The notes below the pieces were generated by a model. That model ran no database searches. It was not told the origin of the DNA and worked only from the letters and a program-made list of their open reading frames with translations. Both the position numbers and the translations under genes were made by a program. A stretch of DNA of 64,000 bases from Archangiaceae bacterium. Lineage in GTDB: Bacteria > Myxococcota > Myxococcia > Myxococcales > Myxococcaceae. The DNA lies in the NCBI GenBank assembly GCA_016879935.1, contig JAACJQ010000219.1:24296-88295 (forward strand), given 5' to 3'. The stretch's first letter is position 1; every line of letters starts with the position of its first letter. Positions 8,802-17,966 of this stretch are shown one piece after another.

Positions 8802-9953
8802 TCATCGCGACAGGCGCGTTTCAGGCAACTGCTTCTCCAGCGCCTTCAGCTCTGCCGCTCCGAGCGCGTTCTTCTTCAGGTTGAGCAGCCGCAGCGAGTG
8901 CTTCCGTTTCAGCACCGGAGCGACGGCCGCGCTGGTGAGCTTGTTCGCGCGCAGGCTGATCTCCTTCAACGTCTCGAGCAGCGGAGACGACAACACCGCG
9001 ACCGCGCCAGCGTCGGTGACGCGCGTGTACGTGAGGTCGAGCAACTCGAGGTGCGGCGCCTTCATCGCGGCGACGAGCTTCGCGCCTTCGAGACCAAGGC
9101 CCACGTTGCTCAGGTCGAGCGACTTCAAGCGTGGCCACGGTGAGCCCAACACCGTCGCGAGTTGCCCTTTGCCGAACTTCGCGCCGTCGAGCGCGAGCAC
9201 CTCGAGCGTGGGTGCACAGCGCTGCAACACCGCGAGGAGCGCTTCGGAGACGACCGCGCCCGAGATGGCGAGCGTGGTGAGGTTCGGTGAGAGCGCCTTC
9301 ACGAGCGCGGTGCTGTCTCCGCTCCAGCGCACGGCCCGCAGCGTCGACGGCAACTTCACCTCGGTGACGCGGTCCCCGTCGAACCACAACGAATGGAGCT
9401 TCGGGCATCGCGATAGCTCCACCGAGAGCGGTTGATCAGCCTTCATCGAGAGGTGGAGGCGCTCGAGTGACGATGCTGTTCCGAGCGCAGGGAGCAGCGA
9501 CTCGGCGACGGCTCCTTCGGCATCGAGGCGCTCCAACTGCGCGAGCTGCGGCACGGGCGTGGCGGCGTCACCACGAAGCTCGAGCTCCTCCAGCAACGGC
9601 GCCTTCTGGAACAACGTGGCGAGGTCGTCACGCTGCTGCACGGTGAGGCGACACGACGAGACGAAGCCGCGGCGCAGCTTCACGTGCGAGAGCGCGTACG
9701 AGTCGCGCTCGCGAAGCCACTTCTCGAGCGGGCCGAACCACTCCTCGCGGTGCGCGTCGAGCAGCTCGGCCTCGCGCGCCTTCGCGGCCTTGACGTCTTT
9801 CGGGGCGAGCTTTCCCGAGGAGAGGCGGCACTGCAGCACGATGAACTCGCCGCGCGGGTCGTCGTTCTCGGTGAGCCAGTCTGCGTAGACGAGGCGCGGG
9901 GCGTCTTCCCACGGCGCCTTCACCATCGCGTCGAAGCGCGCGTTCTTCGTCAT
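8802..9953 (-). CDS. TIGR02996-domain leucine-rich repeat protein
   Basis: The N-terminal 60 residues contain DAPRLVYADWLTEN, DDPRGEFIVLQC and a following KAREAELL, which is the TIGR02996 repeat-companion domain common in Myxococcota and Planctomycetes. The remainder is irregular leucine-rich repeats (LEELELRG, LKSLDLSNVGL, LELLDLTYTRV, LRLLNLKKNAL), so a protein-binding solenoid is expected. ATG 9953 is preferred over 9971 because the family starts just before the DAPRLV segment. No signal peptide is seen, so it should be cytoplasmic. It is tail-to-tail with the GT-C-like gene. Confidence 0.85.
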   Translation of the reverse strand: MTKNARFDAMVKAPWEDAPRLVYADWLTENDDPRGEFIVLQCRLSSGKLAPKDVKAAKAREAELLDAHREEWFGPLEKWLRERDSYALSHVKLRRGFVSSCRLTVQQRDDLATLFQKAPLLEELELRGDAATPVPQLAQLERLDAEGAVAESLLPALGTASSLERLHLSMKADQPLSVELSRCPKLHSLWFDGDRVTEVKLPSTLRAVRWSGDSTALVKALSPNLTTLAISGAVVSEALLAVLQRCAPTLEVLALDGAKFGKGQLATVLGSPWPRLKSLDLSNVGLGLEGAKLVAAMKAPHLELLDLTYTRVTDAGAVAVLSSPLLETLKEISLRANKLTSAAVAPVLKRKHSLRLLNLKKNALGAAELKALEKQLPETRLSR

Positions 9954-9998
9954 GTCGCGAGACGAGCACAACGTCGGCGATTCCGTTACGACGATGAG

Positions 9999-10985
9999 GT
10001 GCGGTGGTTCGGGTTGCTGCTTCTGCTCGCTGCGTGTCCGCGCTCGGTGCGTTCACCGGGCAGCGCCGACGTGCTCGTGCTCGGGCCCCACCCCGACGAC
10101 GAGGTGTTGATGGCCGCGGGCGTCATCGACCGTGCGGTGAAGCAGGGCCAGCGCGTCGAGGTCGTGCTGATGACGAACGGTGACTTCACCTGCAAACGCG
10201 ACGGCCGCGTTCGCCAGCTCGAGACCCTCACCGCCCTCGCGAAGCTGGGCGTCGACGAGGCGCACGTTCACTTCCTCGGGTACCCCGATGGTCACCTGCA
10301 CGAGCTGACGGCCGAGCCGCTCCCGCCCGTCGAGCGGATCAGCCCGGCGGGTGAGTGTGTTCGCAGCAACGAGACGTGGCCGCTGCGTGGTGTCGCGCGA
10401 GCGCCACGACCCTTCACCTCGACCGCCCTCACGGACGACCTCACGGCGTTGATCGATCGGCTCCGGCCGACCGACGTCTACCTGCCGCACGGCATCGACA
10501 CGCACCGAGACCACGCAGCGACGTACATGTTCTTCCGTCGCGCCATCGACCGCCTGGGCTTCGTGACGCGAGCACATCGCAGCGTCGTTCATCGCCACGA
10601 CGACCTGTGTTGGCCGGGCACCTGTGAGCGGCCCTATCAACCGAACGCCGCGATGCCGCCGCTCCCCTTCCCGCTCGATGGATATGTGGCGGACGAGCAG
10701 CTGCCTGTCGACGCGGCGTGGAAGCTGGGGTTGATCAGCGCGTACCCCTCACAGCTCGATGCGCCGCTCGAGAACGACTGGCTGGCCGGCTTCGCACGCA
10801 CGAACGAGGTCTTCTTCAGCGAGCGCTACGTGAAGCGCGAAGGGCGCATGGTCTCCGACGCGACCACCTCGTGTGACGGCGTCACACCAGTCACCTGCCA
10901 CGTTCCCTTGAAATTCGGAGACGAGGTCAGCATCTGGGCGAACGACGGGTTCGCGTCGTCGCAAATCGTCAGCAGCAAAAGGTGA
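9999..10985 (+). CDS. PIG-L/LmbE-family deacetylase lipoprotein
   Basis: The GTG start gives MRWFGLLLLLAAC, a very short lipoprotein signal. The mature protein begins with LVLGPHPDDEVLMAAG, which carries the zinc ligands of the PIG-L (GlcNAc de-N-acetylase) family. PHGIDTHRDH supplies the third metal-binding histidine region. The family hydrolyses N-acetyl groups from sugar or sugar-lipid substrates. Here the enzyme should face the periplasm, which is unusual for cytoplasmic LmbE-type enzymes. An additional 80-residue C-terminus with paired cysteines is unassigned. Confidence 0.85.
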   Translation: MRWFGLLLLLAACPRSVRSPGSADVLVLGPHPDDEVLMAAGVIDRAVKQGQRVEVVLMTNGDFTCKRDGRVRQLETLTALAKLGVDEAHVHFLGYPDGHLHELTAEPLPPVERISPAGECVRSNETWPLRGVARAPRPFTSTALTDDLTALIDRLRPTDVYLPHGIDTHRDHAATYMFFRRAIDRLGFVTRAHRSVVHRHDDLCWPGTCERPYQPNAAMPPLPFPLDGYVADEQLPVDAAWKLGLISAYPSQLDAPLENDWLAGFARTNEVFFSERYVKREGRMVSDATTSCDGVTPVTCHVPLKFGDEVSIWANDGFASSQIVSSKR

Positions 10986-11072
10986 GGCTGTAGAAAAGAC
11001 GTCGCCCGCACGACATGGTGACGACGCAGAGGGAAACGACCCTCCGTCGAACCAGAAAGAGACGTCTTCTCC

Positions 11073-11438
11073 ATGCAATACGCCCTCGTCGTGTACGAAA
11101 CCCAGGCCGAGCTCGCGCGCCGTGACGACCCTGCGCAGGCCCAGGCCTATTGGGCCCCCTACTTCGCCTACTCCAGGGCACTGGCCGAGGCGGGTGTCGC
11201 GGTTGGCGGCGCCGGCCTGCAGTCGCCGCGTGCTGCCACGTCGGTGCGCCTGCGTGACGGCAAGCGCCAGGTGCAGGACGGGCCCTTCGCCGACACCAAG
11301 GAGCAGCTGGGTGGGTTGTTCCTCATCGAGGTGCCTTCGCTCGACAAGGCGCTCGAGTGGGCAGCGCGATGCCCGGCCTCCTCCACGGGAACGGTCGAGG
11401 TCAGGCCGGTGCTGGCTCCACCGCCTGGCGCACGCTGA
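11073..11438 (+). CDS. YCII-related DGPF domain protein
   Basis: A 121-residue protein with the diagnostic DGPFADTKEQLGG motif at about residues 69-81 and an N-terminal YALVVYE strand. Proteins of this fold are routinely encoded beside ECF sigma factors of group ECF42, and that gene follows 21 bp downstream. The DGPF protein is thought to act in the same signalling system, but its biochemical role is not established. The two genes probably form one transcript. Confidence 0.9.
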   Translation: MQYALVVYETQAELARRDDPAQAQAYWAPYFAYSRALAEAGVAVGGAGLQSPRAATSVRLRDGKRQVQDGPFADTKEQLGGLFLIEVPSLDKALEWAARCPASSTGTVEVRPVLAPPPGAR

Positions 11439-11459
11439 CGTGAACGAGGGCCTGCTCCG

Positions 11460-12665
11460 ATGAACGCGAACCGGGCAGCGGAGCAGGTCGCTCGCGAGAG
11501 CTATGGCCGGGTGCTGGCGCTGCTCGCGTCACGCACGAAGGACGTCGCTGCGGCCGAAGATGCGCTCTCGGAGGCGTTGCTCGCGGCACTCACCCAGTGG
11601 CCACGCGAGGGCGTTCCAGCAAACCCGGTGGCGTGGCTGATGACGGCGTCGAAGCGGCGACTGCTCGACGCGCGACGGCGGCACGACGTTCGTGAAGCGG
11701 CCGCCGCGACCATCGAGCTCGAGCTCGCGACGCTCGACCAGCAGGCGGAGGTTGGGGTGCCCGACGAGCGGCTGCGGCTGCTCTTCGTCTGCGCGCACCC
11801 CGCCATCGACGCCGAGGCACGCACGCCGTTGATGCTGCAGACGGTGCTGGGGCTCGACGCGGAGCGCATCGCGAGTGCGTTCTGCGTGGCACCGAAGACG
11901 ATGGGGCAGCGGCTGTGGCGCGCGAAGGCGAAGATTCGTGACGCCGGCATCGCCTTTGACGTGCCCGAGGTCAGCGAGCTCGCCGAGCGCGTCTCGTTCG
12001 TTCACGAGGCCATCTACGCCGCGTTCGGAACGAGCTGGGACGACGCCGCAGAGGGCGCTGACGGCGCGGGCGACCTCGCTCGCGAAGCCATCTGGCTGGC
12101 TGAGGTGCTCTCCGGGCTGTTGCCCGACGAGGCAGAGTCGAAGGGCCTGCTGGCGCTGATGCTGCTCAGCGAAGCGCGCCGACAGGCGCGACGCTCGCCG
12201 ACCGGTGCGTACGTTCCGTTGAAGGAGCAGGACCTCGCACGGTGGGACCTCGCGATGCTGCATGAAGGAGAACGACGGCTGGCCGAAGCTTCGCGGCTGC
12301 AGAAGCTGGGGCCGTTTCAGCTCGAAGCGGCGATTCAGTCACTGCACGTGGCTCGGCGTCGTGACGGCCGTCGAGACGACGCGCTGCTGGTGCAGCTCTA
12401 CGACGGGCTGTTGCAGCTGGCGCCGTCGCTCGGGGTGCAGGTCGCGCGCGCCGCGGCCATCGGCGCCTCGAACCCGCGCGCCGGTCTCGAAGCGCTCGAC
12501 GGCATCGACGACGCGCGAACGCAGACCCATCAACCCTGGTGGGCGACGCGAGCGGGTCTACTTCGTGGGCTGGGTCGGCTCGACGAGGCAGGGCAGGCCT
12601 TCGAACGCGCGGCCGGTCTGACGAGTGACGACGCAGTCCGCCGGTGGTTGCTGGCGCAGCGGTAG
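11460..12665 (+). CDS. ECF42-type RNA polymerase sigma factor with TPR-like C-terminus
   Basis: 401 residues. The N-terminal part has sigma region 2 (SYGRVLALLASRTKDVAAAEDALSEA with WLMTASKRRLLDARRR). Region 4 follows (PLMLQTVLGLDAERIASAF then KTMGQRLWRAKAKI). The C-terminal 230 residues are the long helical TPR-like extension that marks group ECF42 (GAYVPLKEQDLARWD, LGPFQLEAAIQSLHVAR). In that group there is no anti-sigma factor; the extension and the adjacent DGPF protein are implicated in control. The stop abuts the opposing lipoprotein gene with no gap. Confidence 0.92.
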   Translation: MNANRAAEQVARESYGRVLALLASRTKDVAAAEDALSEALLAALTQWPREGVPANPVAWLMTASKRRLLDARRRHDVREAAAATIELELATLDQQAEVGVPDERLRLLFVCAHPAIDAEARTPLMLQTVLGLDAERIASAFCVAPKTMGQRLWRAKAKIRDAGIAFDVPEVSELAERVSFVHEAIYAAFGTSWDDAAEGADGAGDLAREAIWLAEVLSGLLPDEAESKGLLALMLLSEARRQARRSPTGAYVPLKEQDLARWDLAMLHEGERRLAEASRLQKLGPFQLEAAIQSLHVARRRDGRRDDALLVQLYDGLLQLAPSLGVQVARAAAIGASNPRAGLEALDGIDDARTQTHQPWWATRAGLLRGLGRLDEAGQAFERAAGLTSDDAVRRWLLAQR

Positions 12666-13838
12666 TCAGCGCAGCGTCACGCCCTGCGGGTTCGTCGCGT
12701 TGCCGGGCCCAGCGGGCGACCAGACGGGGCTCGAGTACACCTGCGTCAACCCGCTGCCGTCGTACTTCGCCCGAATGAGCGCGTCGCTCGCGTTGTCAGT
12801 CCAATAGAGCTGCTGCGACTCGGCGTCGACGGCGAGGCTGGTGATGGTGCCGCTCGCCACCACCGTGGCTGGCCCGCCTGCGAGTGGCGCCCGCATCAAC
12901 GAGGTGCCCTCGGCCCAGAACAGCAGCTGCGCGGAAACGTCGAGCGCCAGTGCACGCGGGTTCGCCGAAGCGTCGGGCGCCGTGTGCAGCACCATGCGCC
13001 CCGAGCCATCGAGCGCCGCGCGGTTCACCGTGTCGGAGCCGTTGTCCGTCCAATAGACGAAGCCACCTGCCGCATCGACGGCGACCGAGCTCGCGAAGGC
13101 TCCGCTCGTCTGGGCAACGAAGGGGGTTCGGCCGCTGCCGTCGAGCTGCGCCCGCATCACGGTGCCGCCCTCGGCCCAGAACAACTGCCCGTGCATCGTG
13201 TCGACGGCGAGGCCTTCGGGGTTCGAGGTGGCCTGCGGGCTCGTGTACAGCACGCGCTTCGAGCCATCGGCGTCGAGCCGTGAGAGCGCATCGGTCGCGT
13301 TGTCGAACCAGTAGACGCGCCGCTGATCATCCACCGCCACCGAGGTGACGAAGTTCTGGCCGGCGACGCCGTCGACGAGCGTGGTGACGCCGCCATCGCT
13401 CACGTCGAGCTCACGCACCGCCCAGCCATCACCAAACACGACCCGCGGCGCGCTCGGCTCGCTCACGACGAAGAAGGAGAAGTGGCTCACCTCGGCGACG
13501 AGCGTGTTGCCCATGCGTCGAACCCCGGCCACGGGAGCCCACGCACCTCCGGGCTGCGCCGTCAGCAGGCGCGTCTGCGAAGCGGTTGCTGGAAAGGTGA
13601 GCGTCACGGGCACTGCGAATGTCTGGCCGTGCGGCGTGAGCGCAATCACGGTCGAGCCGGAACCCGAGGGGAGCGCCGGAAACCCTTCGGTCGCGACCGC
13701 GAGGCCAAGCGAAGCTGGAGCCTTCACCGCACCAGCAGGCACCTGCACCATCACCCCGCCGGGGCCCGTCAGGGTTCGCCCACCGTCGAGGGCGCTGCAC
13801 GCCGAGAGCGTCACCGCCAGCATCAGTCCAGTTCGCAT
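12666..13838 (-). CDS. Lipoprotein with ZU5-like domain and YWTD beta-propeller
   Basis: The start MRTGLMLAVTLSAC gives a lipobox cysteine at residue 14. The first 110 residues (GPGGVMVQVPAGAV) resemble a ZU5-type domain. From about residue 140 there are repeated blades with VYWFDNATDALSRLDADG, QLFWAEGGTVMRAQLDG and FVYWTDNGSDTVNRAALDG, the YWTD/LDL-receptor-B pattern. Five to six blades can be counted. It is a probable extracellular binding protein. It may be the second gene of an operon with the upstream lipoprotein, 43 bp away. Confidence 0.85.
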   Translation of the reverse strand: MRTGLMLAVTLSACSALDGGRTLTGPGGVMVQVPAGAVKAPASLGLAVATEGFPALPSGSGSTVIALTPHGQTFAVPVTLTFPATASQTRLLTAQPGGAWAPVAGVRRMGNTLVAEVSHFSFFVVSEPSAPRVVFGDGWAVRELDVSDGGVTTLVDGVAGQNFVTSVAVDDQRRVYWFDNATDALSRLDADGSKRVLYTSPQATSNPEGLAVDTMHGQLFWAEGGTVMRAQLDGSGRTPFVAQTSGAFASSVAVDAAGGFVYWTDNGSDTVNRAALDGSGRMVLHTAPDASANPRALALDVSAQLLFWAEGTSLMRAPLAGGPATVVASGTITSLAVDAESQQLYWTDNASDALIRAKYDGSGLTQVYSSPVWSPAGPGNATNPQGVTLR

Positions 13839-13881
13839 GGCGCGACCTTCACCGAGGTCTGGCGCCGATGTCGAGGGGCCA

Positions 13882-15108
13882 TCACGGCAGCTGCGTCGTC
13901 TGCTCCGCGCGCACCGAGAGGTCGAACTGCCCGCCGATGGTGTTCGGCTCCGGCGCCGAGTGGCTCGTGAGGTGGCGCGCGATCAACCGAACGGTCGCGG
14001 TGGGCGAGCTGATCAGCGCGTTGTTCCAGCGAAAGCCCTCCCACGGCACCAGCACGCCGCCTTGCACGTCCTTCTGGAGCCACACGTACTCGGGCACGTA
14101 CGCGCGCACCGACGCGTCGGGGTGAATCGAGATGAGGAACGCCGTCGCCCACTCACCGCCGTCCCACGCGACGCGCACGGGCGCCAACTGCTCGAGCGAC
14201 GACGACACACGCAGGGTCAGCGGCGCTGCCGGGAGCACGACCGTCGCAGTCCACGGCTCGAGCTGACCGCTGCGAATCGACACCTGGTTCTCTCCGACGC
14301 GCCAGGGAAAGAGACTGGTGGTCGAGAGCACGCCATCGACGAGCGCCACCGTGGCGCCGTTCACCTCGACGGTCTGGGGCAGCTGCATCGCCTGGTCGAT
14401 TCGCGGCGTGAAGCGCGCTCCGCCACCAGGCAGCAGCTCGAGCTCTGCCGACGTGATCAACGTTCGAGGAAAGCCGGTCGCGCAGCAGCGGCCTTCGCAG
14501 ATGGCGTTGGCGAGGTGCGCATCGCGCTGCAGCAGCATCGACGCGCGCACGGTCTCGAAGCCGGTGCAGCTCGACCACGAGATGGTGAAGTTGTCGGCGC
14601 GCTGCACCGCGGGGAACTGCCACGGGTCATCGCCCTTCGACGAGAGGCCGACGAGCGTGTCGGTGCGAGGGTCGAAGGCCGGGCCGTCGCTCGACTCGTA
14701 GACGAGCAGCAGGGCCCGCGCGGTCTCACAGCGGCCGATGGCCCGGGCGTTGGGCGGAGGCACGGGCAGCTCACCCTGGGCCGAGCCCTCGCGCAGGCGT
14801 GCGAACTCGACCGGCGGCTCCGCACCCCACTTCACTGCGACGACGAAGGTGCCAGGCAGCGGGTCGGGTGACCATGACGACAGGCTGACGTGCCCGCTCG
14901 AGCTGGTGACACCCAACCGCCCGAGCGCTTCCAGTGCGGGCTCGGGCTGCAGGTGCCAGCCGGGGCTGAGCAAGGTCGGAACGGCGACCTGTTCGACGCG
15001 GCGTTCGGGGGCGACGGCGTAGGCCTCGCTCACCGGTGTGGCGACGGGCTCGGGCACACCACAGGCCATCGGGAGCGACAGCAGCAACGCGGCAACATGA
15101 AGGCGCAT
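13882..15108 (-). CDS. Putative lipoprotein of unknown function
   Basis: The start ATG at 15108 gives MRLHVAALLLSLPMACG, a lipobox signal; upstream codons in this frame are not signal-like. The 408-residue protein has scattered cysteine pairs (ICEGRCCATG, SSCTGF) and beta-rich composition. A segment PLTLRVSSSLEQLAPVRVAWDGG looks like an Ig-like strand pair. No catalytic motif or known family was recognised. It is probably an outer-membrane-attached surface protein. Confidence 0.7.
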   Translation of the reverse strand: MRLHVAALLLSLPMACGVPEPVATPVSEAYAVAPERRVEQVAVPTLLSPGWHLQPEPALEALGRLGVTSSSGHVSLSSWSPDPLPGTFVVAVKWGAEPPVEFARLREGSAQGELPVPPPNARAIGRCETARALLLVYESSDGPAFDPRTDTLVGLSSKGDDPWQFPAVQRADNFTISWSSCTGFETVRASMLLQRDAHLANAICEGRCCATGFPRTLITSAELELLPGGGARFTPRIDQAMQLPQTVEVNGATVALVDGVLSTTSLFPWRVGENQVSIRSGQLEPWTATVVLPAAPLTLRVSSSLEQLAPVRVAWDGGEWATAFLISIHPDASVRAYVPEYVWLQKDVQGGVLVPWEGFRWNNALISSPTATVRLIARHLTSHSAPEPNTIGGQFDLSVRAEQTTQLP

Positions 15109-15163
15109 GCGACGGGGTATGCCGGCCCCAAAAAGAAGGACACGGCCCTGCGCCAACCGTCGA

Positions 15164-16093
15164 TCAGCCGGCTGAAACTCGCCGAGTACGCCTGAAGACC
15201 AGCACAGCCAATGCGGCCCGCATTCCAGGCGTGCTCGAGCAGCCAGGCGTGGGCAGTGACGCACTGCCGCCTTCATCGATGGGCTTCGGTGTGTCGGACG
15301 GGCCGCTGCAGGCAAGCGTGAAGGTGGTCGAGGCGGTCAACGGCTGCGTGACTCCCGCAATCGTGGCCTGAAGTTCGGCGGTGTGCTGACCGAGCCCGAC
15401 CCCCACGCCGACCGCCTCGGGCGAGCACGGCACGTTGACCTCGAGCACCCGGTTGCGCGCGCGATAGTACGGCATCGTCGCGACCAACCCGCTCGCACCA
15501 ATCGAGCCCACCGGCTCGCGAGCCCAGACTTTTCCGTCGACGATGAGTGACCAGCTGGTGACCGGGAGAAACGGCACCAACTCCGCAGCGGGCGTGAACG
15601 CAAACTGCGCGTAGGCACCGCTCATGGCCATGGCGCAGCTCGGGCCTCCGGGAATCGAGACGGTGCCGTGACCGCGAGCCTTCACGCCGAACGAGCCGAG
15701 CGTCGACGGCAACGGCTGGGCACCCGAAGTCGTGAAGGCCACGTCGGTGAGGGAGCCGCCCCCGCATTCCTTCGGGAAGCGAAGGAGCAAGGACTGGCCG
15801 GCGGAGAGCGGTTGCAACGGCCGCACGACGACGACGGAGCGATCGCCACTGCGCTCGACCGAAGCGGGAATGGGTTGGCGATTGGCCGTGAGCAGCTCGA
15901 AACCGCCATCGGCAGCGTCGAGCCCCGGGGCGAGCGCGTCGGTCGCATCGACGGCCAGGGCGGGCGCATTTGCAGGCACCGAAGCACCGGCGAGCGACGA
16001 ACCGAACGAACAGGCCGGGCCAGAGCACGCGAACGCAAGCCCGGGAGCGCCCAACAGCACGACGAGGAAGACGACGCGTAGCGCGACTCGCAT
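15164..16093 (-). CDS. Secreted protein with MYXO-CTERM-like C-terminus
   Basis: A signal peptide (MRVALRVVFLVVLLGAPGLAFA) precedes a mature region starting CSGPACSFGSS. Four or five cysteine-containing beta strands follow. The C-terminus reads PTPGCSSTPG, then a short hydrophobic stretch and RRTRR, which resembles the MYXO-CTERM sorting tail (small-residue cysteine motif, hydrophobic helix, arginine cluster), though the helix is shorter than usual. It is probably surface-anchored after export. The function of the main domain was not recognised. Confidence 0.7.
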   Translation of the reverse strand: MRVALRVVFLVVLLGAPGLAFACSGPACSFGSSLAGASVPANAPALAVDATDALAPGLDAADGGFELLTANRQPIPASVERSGDRSVVVVRPLQPLSAGQSLLLRFPKECGGGSLTDVAFTTSGAQPLPSTLGSFGVKARGHGTVSIPGGPSCAMAMSGAYAQFAFTPAAELVPFLPVTSWSLIVDGKVWAREPVGSIGASGLVATMPYYRARNRVLEVNVPCSPEAVGVGVGLGQHTAELQATIAGVTQPLTASTTFTLACSGPSDTPKPIDEGGSASLPTPGCSSTPGMRAALAVLVFRRTRRVSAG

Positions 16094-16137
16094 GCCGGTG
16101 AGCTTGTTCGGCCGCCTCGGTCGTGTCGAGCGGCTGA

Positions 16138-16968
16138 TCAGGCGCTCTTCGACTGGCTGTTGCCAAGCCTCTTCGGCGTCCCGTGCTCGAGACGCCTCGT
16201 CACGGCGTCACGGCCAAGCCCGTTCATGATGCGCGCGGCGAGTGAGGGCCAGACGCGTTGCAACAGCAGCAGGCCTCCGTTGCCACCCGGGAGCGCTCGC
16301 GCGGCGTTCGAGTCGAGGAACGAGACGAAGGCCTCGGCCACCCAGGCGGGCTCGAAGATCTTCGGGAGCGCGAGTGGCCAGCGCTCACCCGCCTCCGTGC
16401 TGGTGTGGGGCGGCGAGAAGACCCGCACGTCGATGTTCTCTGGGGCGAGCTCGGTGCGCAGGGCGATGGACCACGCGTTCACTGCGGCCTTGGCGGCCGA
16501 GTAGATGGCCGCGCCCGGCATCGGCACGTAGCCGACGGTCGAGGCGAAGTTCACGATGACGCCTCCGCGCTGGGCCCGCATCACCGGAAGCACCGCGCGC
16601 GCCATGTGCTCAGCCCCCAGCACGTGCACTGCGAACTGCTCCCGCGCGACCTCGGGACGTGCGTCGGCCCACCACCCGAGCTCGCCACCATTGCCGGCGT
16701 TGTTCACCAGAACGTCGACGCGACCGAACCGCTCCATGACCTGCTGCACTGCTCGTTGGGCCGAGGCGGCGTCGGTGACGTCGAGGGGCACCGCGACGGC
16801 CTGACCTCCATCGGCGACGACGGCGGCCACCTCGCGCTCGAGGGTCTCACGACGGCGCGCGGCGAAGGCCACCTTCGCCCCCCTTCGTGCGAGCGCTCTG
16901 GCGATGTGAAGCCCGATGCCACTCGAGGCTCCGGTGACGAGAACGGCTGACGACGCTGCGCGACCCAT
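16138..16968 (-). CDS. Short-chain dehydrogenase/reductase
   Basis: A classical SDR of 276 residues. VLVTGASSGIGLHIA is the NAD(P) glycine motif, LVNNAGNGG the NNAG motif, FASTVGYVPMPGAAIYSAAK supplies the catalytic Ser and YxxxK, and VFSPPHTST lies in the substrate loop. A basic pair (AARRRETL) after the second strand suggests NADPH preference. The ATG at 16968 has GGAGG 6 nt upstream. It lies 91 bp downstream of the AraC-type regulator on the same strand and may be its target. The substrate is unknown. Confidence 0.92.
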   Translation of the reverse strand: MGRAASSAVLVTGASSGIGLHIARALARRGAKVAFAARRRETLEREVAAVVADGGQAVAVPLDVTDAASAQRAVQQVMERFGRVDVLVNNAGNGGELGWWADARPEVAREQFAVHVLGAEHMARAVLPVMRAQRGGVIVNFASTVGYVPMPGAAIYSAAKAAVNAWSIALRTELAPENIDVRVFSPPHTSTEAGERWPLALPKIFEPAWVAEAFVSFLDSNAARALPGGNGGLLLLQRVWPSLAARIMNGLGRDAVTRRLEHGTPKRLGNSQSKSA

Positions 16969-17060
16969 GGGCAACCTCCGTGGAAGAGGCGCGAGGTGTA
17001 CCGGCGTGAGGTCGGCGGCAGCTTCTCGACGCTTGCGAAGAAGTTCTCCTGGCTTGCGCT

Positions 17061-17966
17061 TCAGTCGCGCAGCTTCAGCATCACGTCGTACGAGACCCGG
17101 CCGCGCACCGGAGCGTCGTGAACGAAGTGTTCGACGGGCACGAAGTCGTCGAGCCGTGCACCGCTCGCCGGGAGCCACACCGAGTAGATGTCGAGGTAGT
17201 GACGCTCGACGGCGCTCACCGGCCCCGAGAAGGGGAACACGGCCCATCGCCCCGCGGGGAGCTCCGTCTCGAACAGCGGAGGAGCGAGGGGCTGATGCGC
17301 CTCGACCGGAGTGCCTGCGTAGTAGCGGCAGCGCAGGGCTCCCGTCAGCGCAGGGCTGTCCCACGCGAGCCCCCACGCATCGAGCGGCCCGTCGACACCA
17401 GCCACCTTCAGCTGACGCTGCAGGCGCGCGAACGTTCGTTCGATGTCGGCGGGCTGGTACCCCTTCTCCGTCACCAGACAGGCGAGCGAGAGCGAGGGGC
17501 GACGCTCGACCCGCAGCGTCTTGTCCAGGCGTCTCAGAATCGCCTCGCGACGTGCCGTCGAAGGCCCGGGCGGCACACTGAAGAGCTTCGCCGGGTCGAA
17601 CCTCGAACGACGGGTGCGCCGGCCTGCACGAACCTGGCTCGGGCTCGAGCCGTACCGGGCCGAGAAGGCCTTCGAGAAGTTCGACACCGACGAGTAGCCA
17701 CACCTCAGCGCGATGTCCGTCACGGGCGCGCCCGGTTCCCACGCCAGCAGCATCGCGGCCTGCTCGAGGCGGCGGCGGGTCACGAAACGACCCACGGGCT
17801 CGCCCATGAGCGCCGTGAAGATGCGGTGAAAATGAAACTCGCTCACGTGAGCGACCCGGGCCACGTCGGCGAGGCGCAGCGGCTCGGCGAGGTGGTCGAT
17901 GATGTACCGCACGGCCCGCTCGATGCGCGGCCGCCAGACCGTCTCGTCAGGAGCCCGTCGCTTCAA
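17061..17966 (-). CDS. AraC-family regulator with GyrI-like effector domain
   Basis: The start is assigned to a TTG at 17966 that overlaps the upstream stop as TTGA, giving about 301 residues. Two helix-turn-helices (RLADVARVAHVSEFHFHRIF and PVTDIALRCGYSSVSNFSKAF) form an AraC/XylS DNA-binding domain at residues 10-110. The C-terminal 150 residues (LACLVTEKGYQ, GLAWDSPALT, PAGRWAVFPFSG) are a GyrI-like small-molecule-binding domain. This combination is typical of multidrug-responsive regulators such as Rob/SoxS relatives. It is co-transcribed with the membrane ATPase upstream. Confidence 0.88.
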   Translation of the reverse strand: MKRRAPDETVWRPRIERAVRYIIDHLAEPLRLADVARVAHVSEFHFHRIFTALMGEPVGRFVTRRRLEQAAMLLAWEPGAPVTDIALRCGYSSVSNFSKAFSARYGSSPSQVRAGRRTRRSRFDPAKLFSVPPGPSTARREAILRRLDKTLRVERRPSLSLACLVTEKGYQPADIERTFARLQRQLKVAGVDGPLDAWGLAWDSPALTGALRCRYYAGTPVEAHQPLAPPLFETELPAGRWAVFPFSGPVSAVERHYLDIYSVWLPASGARLDDFVPVEHFVHDAPVRGRVSYDVMLKLRD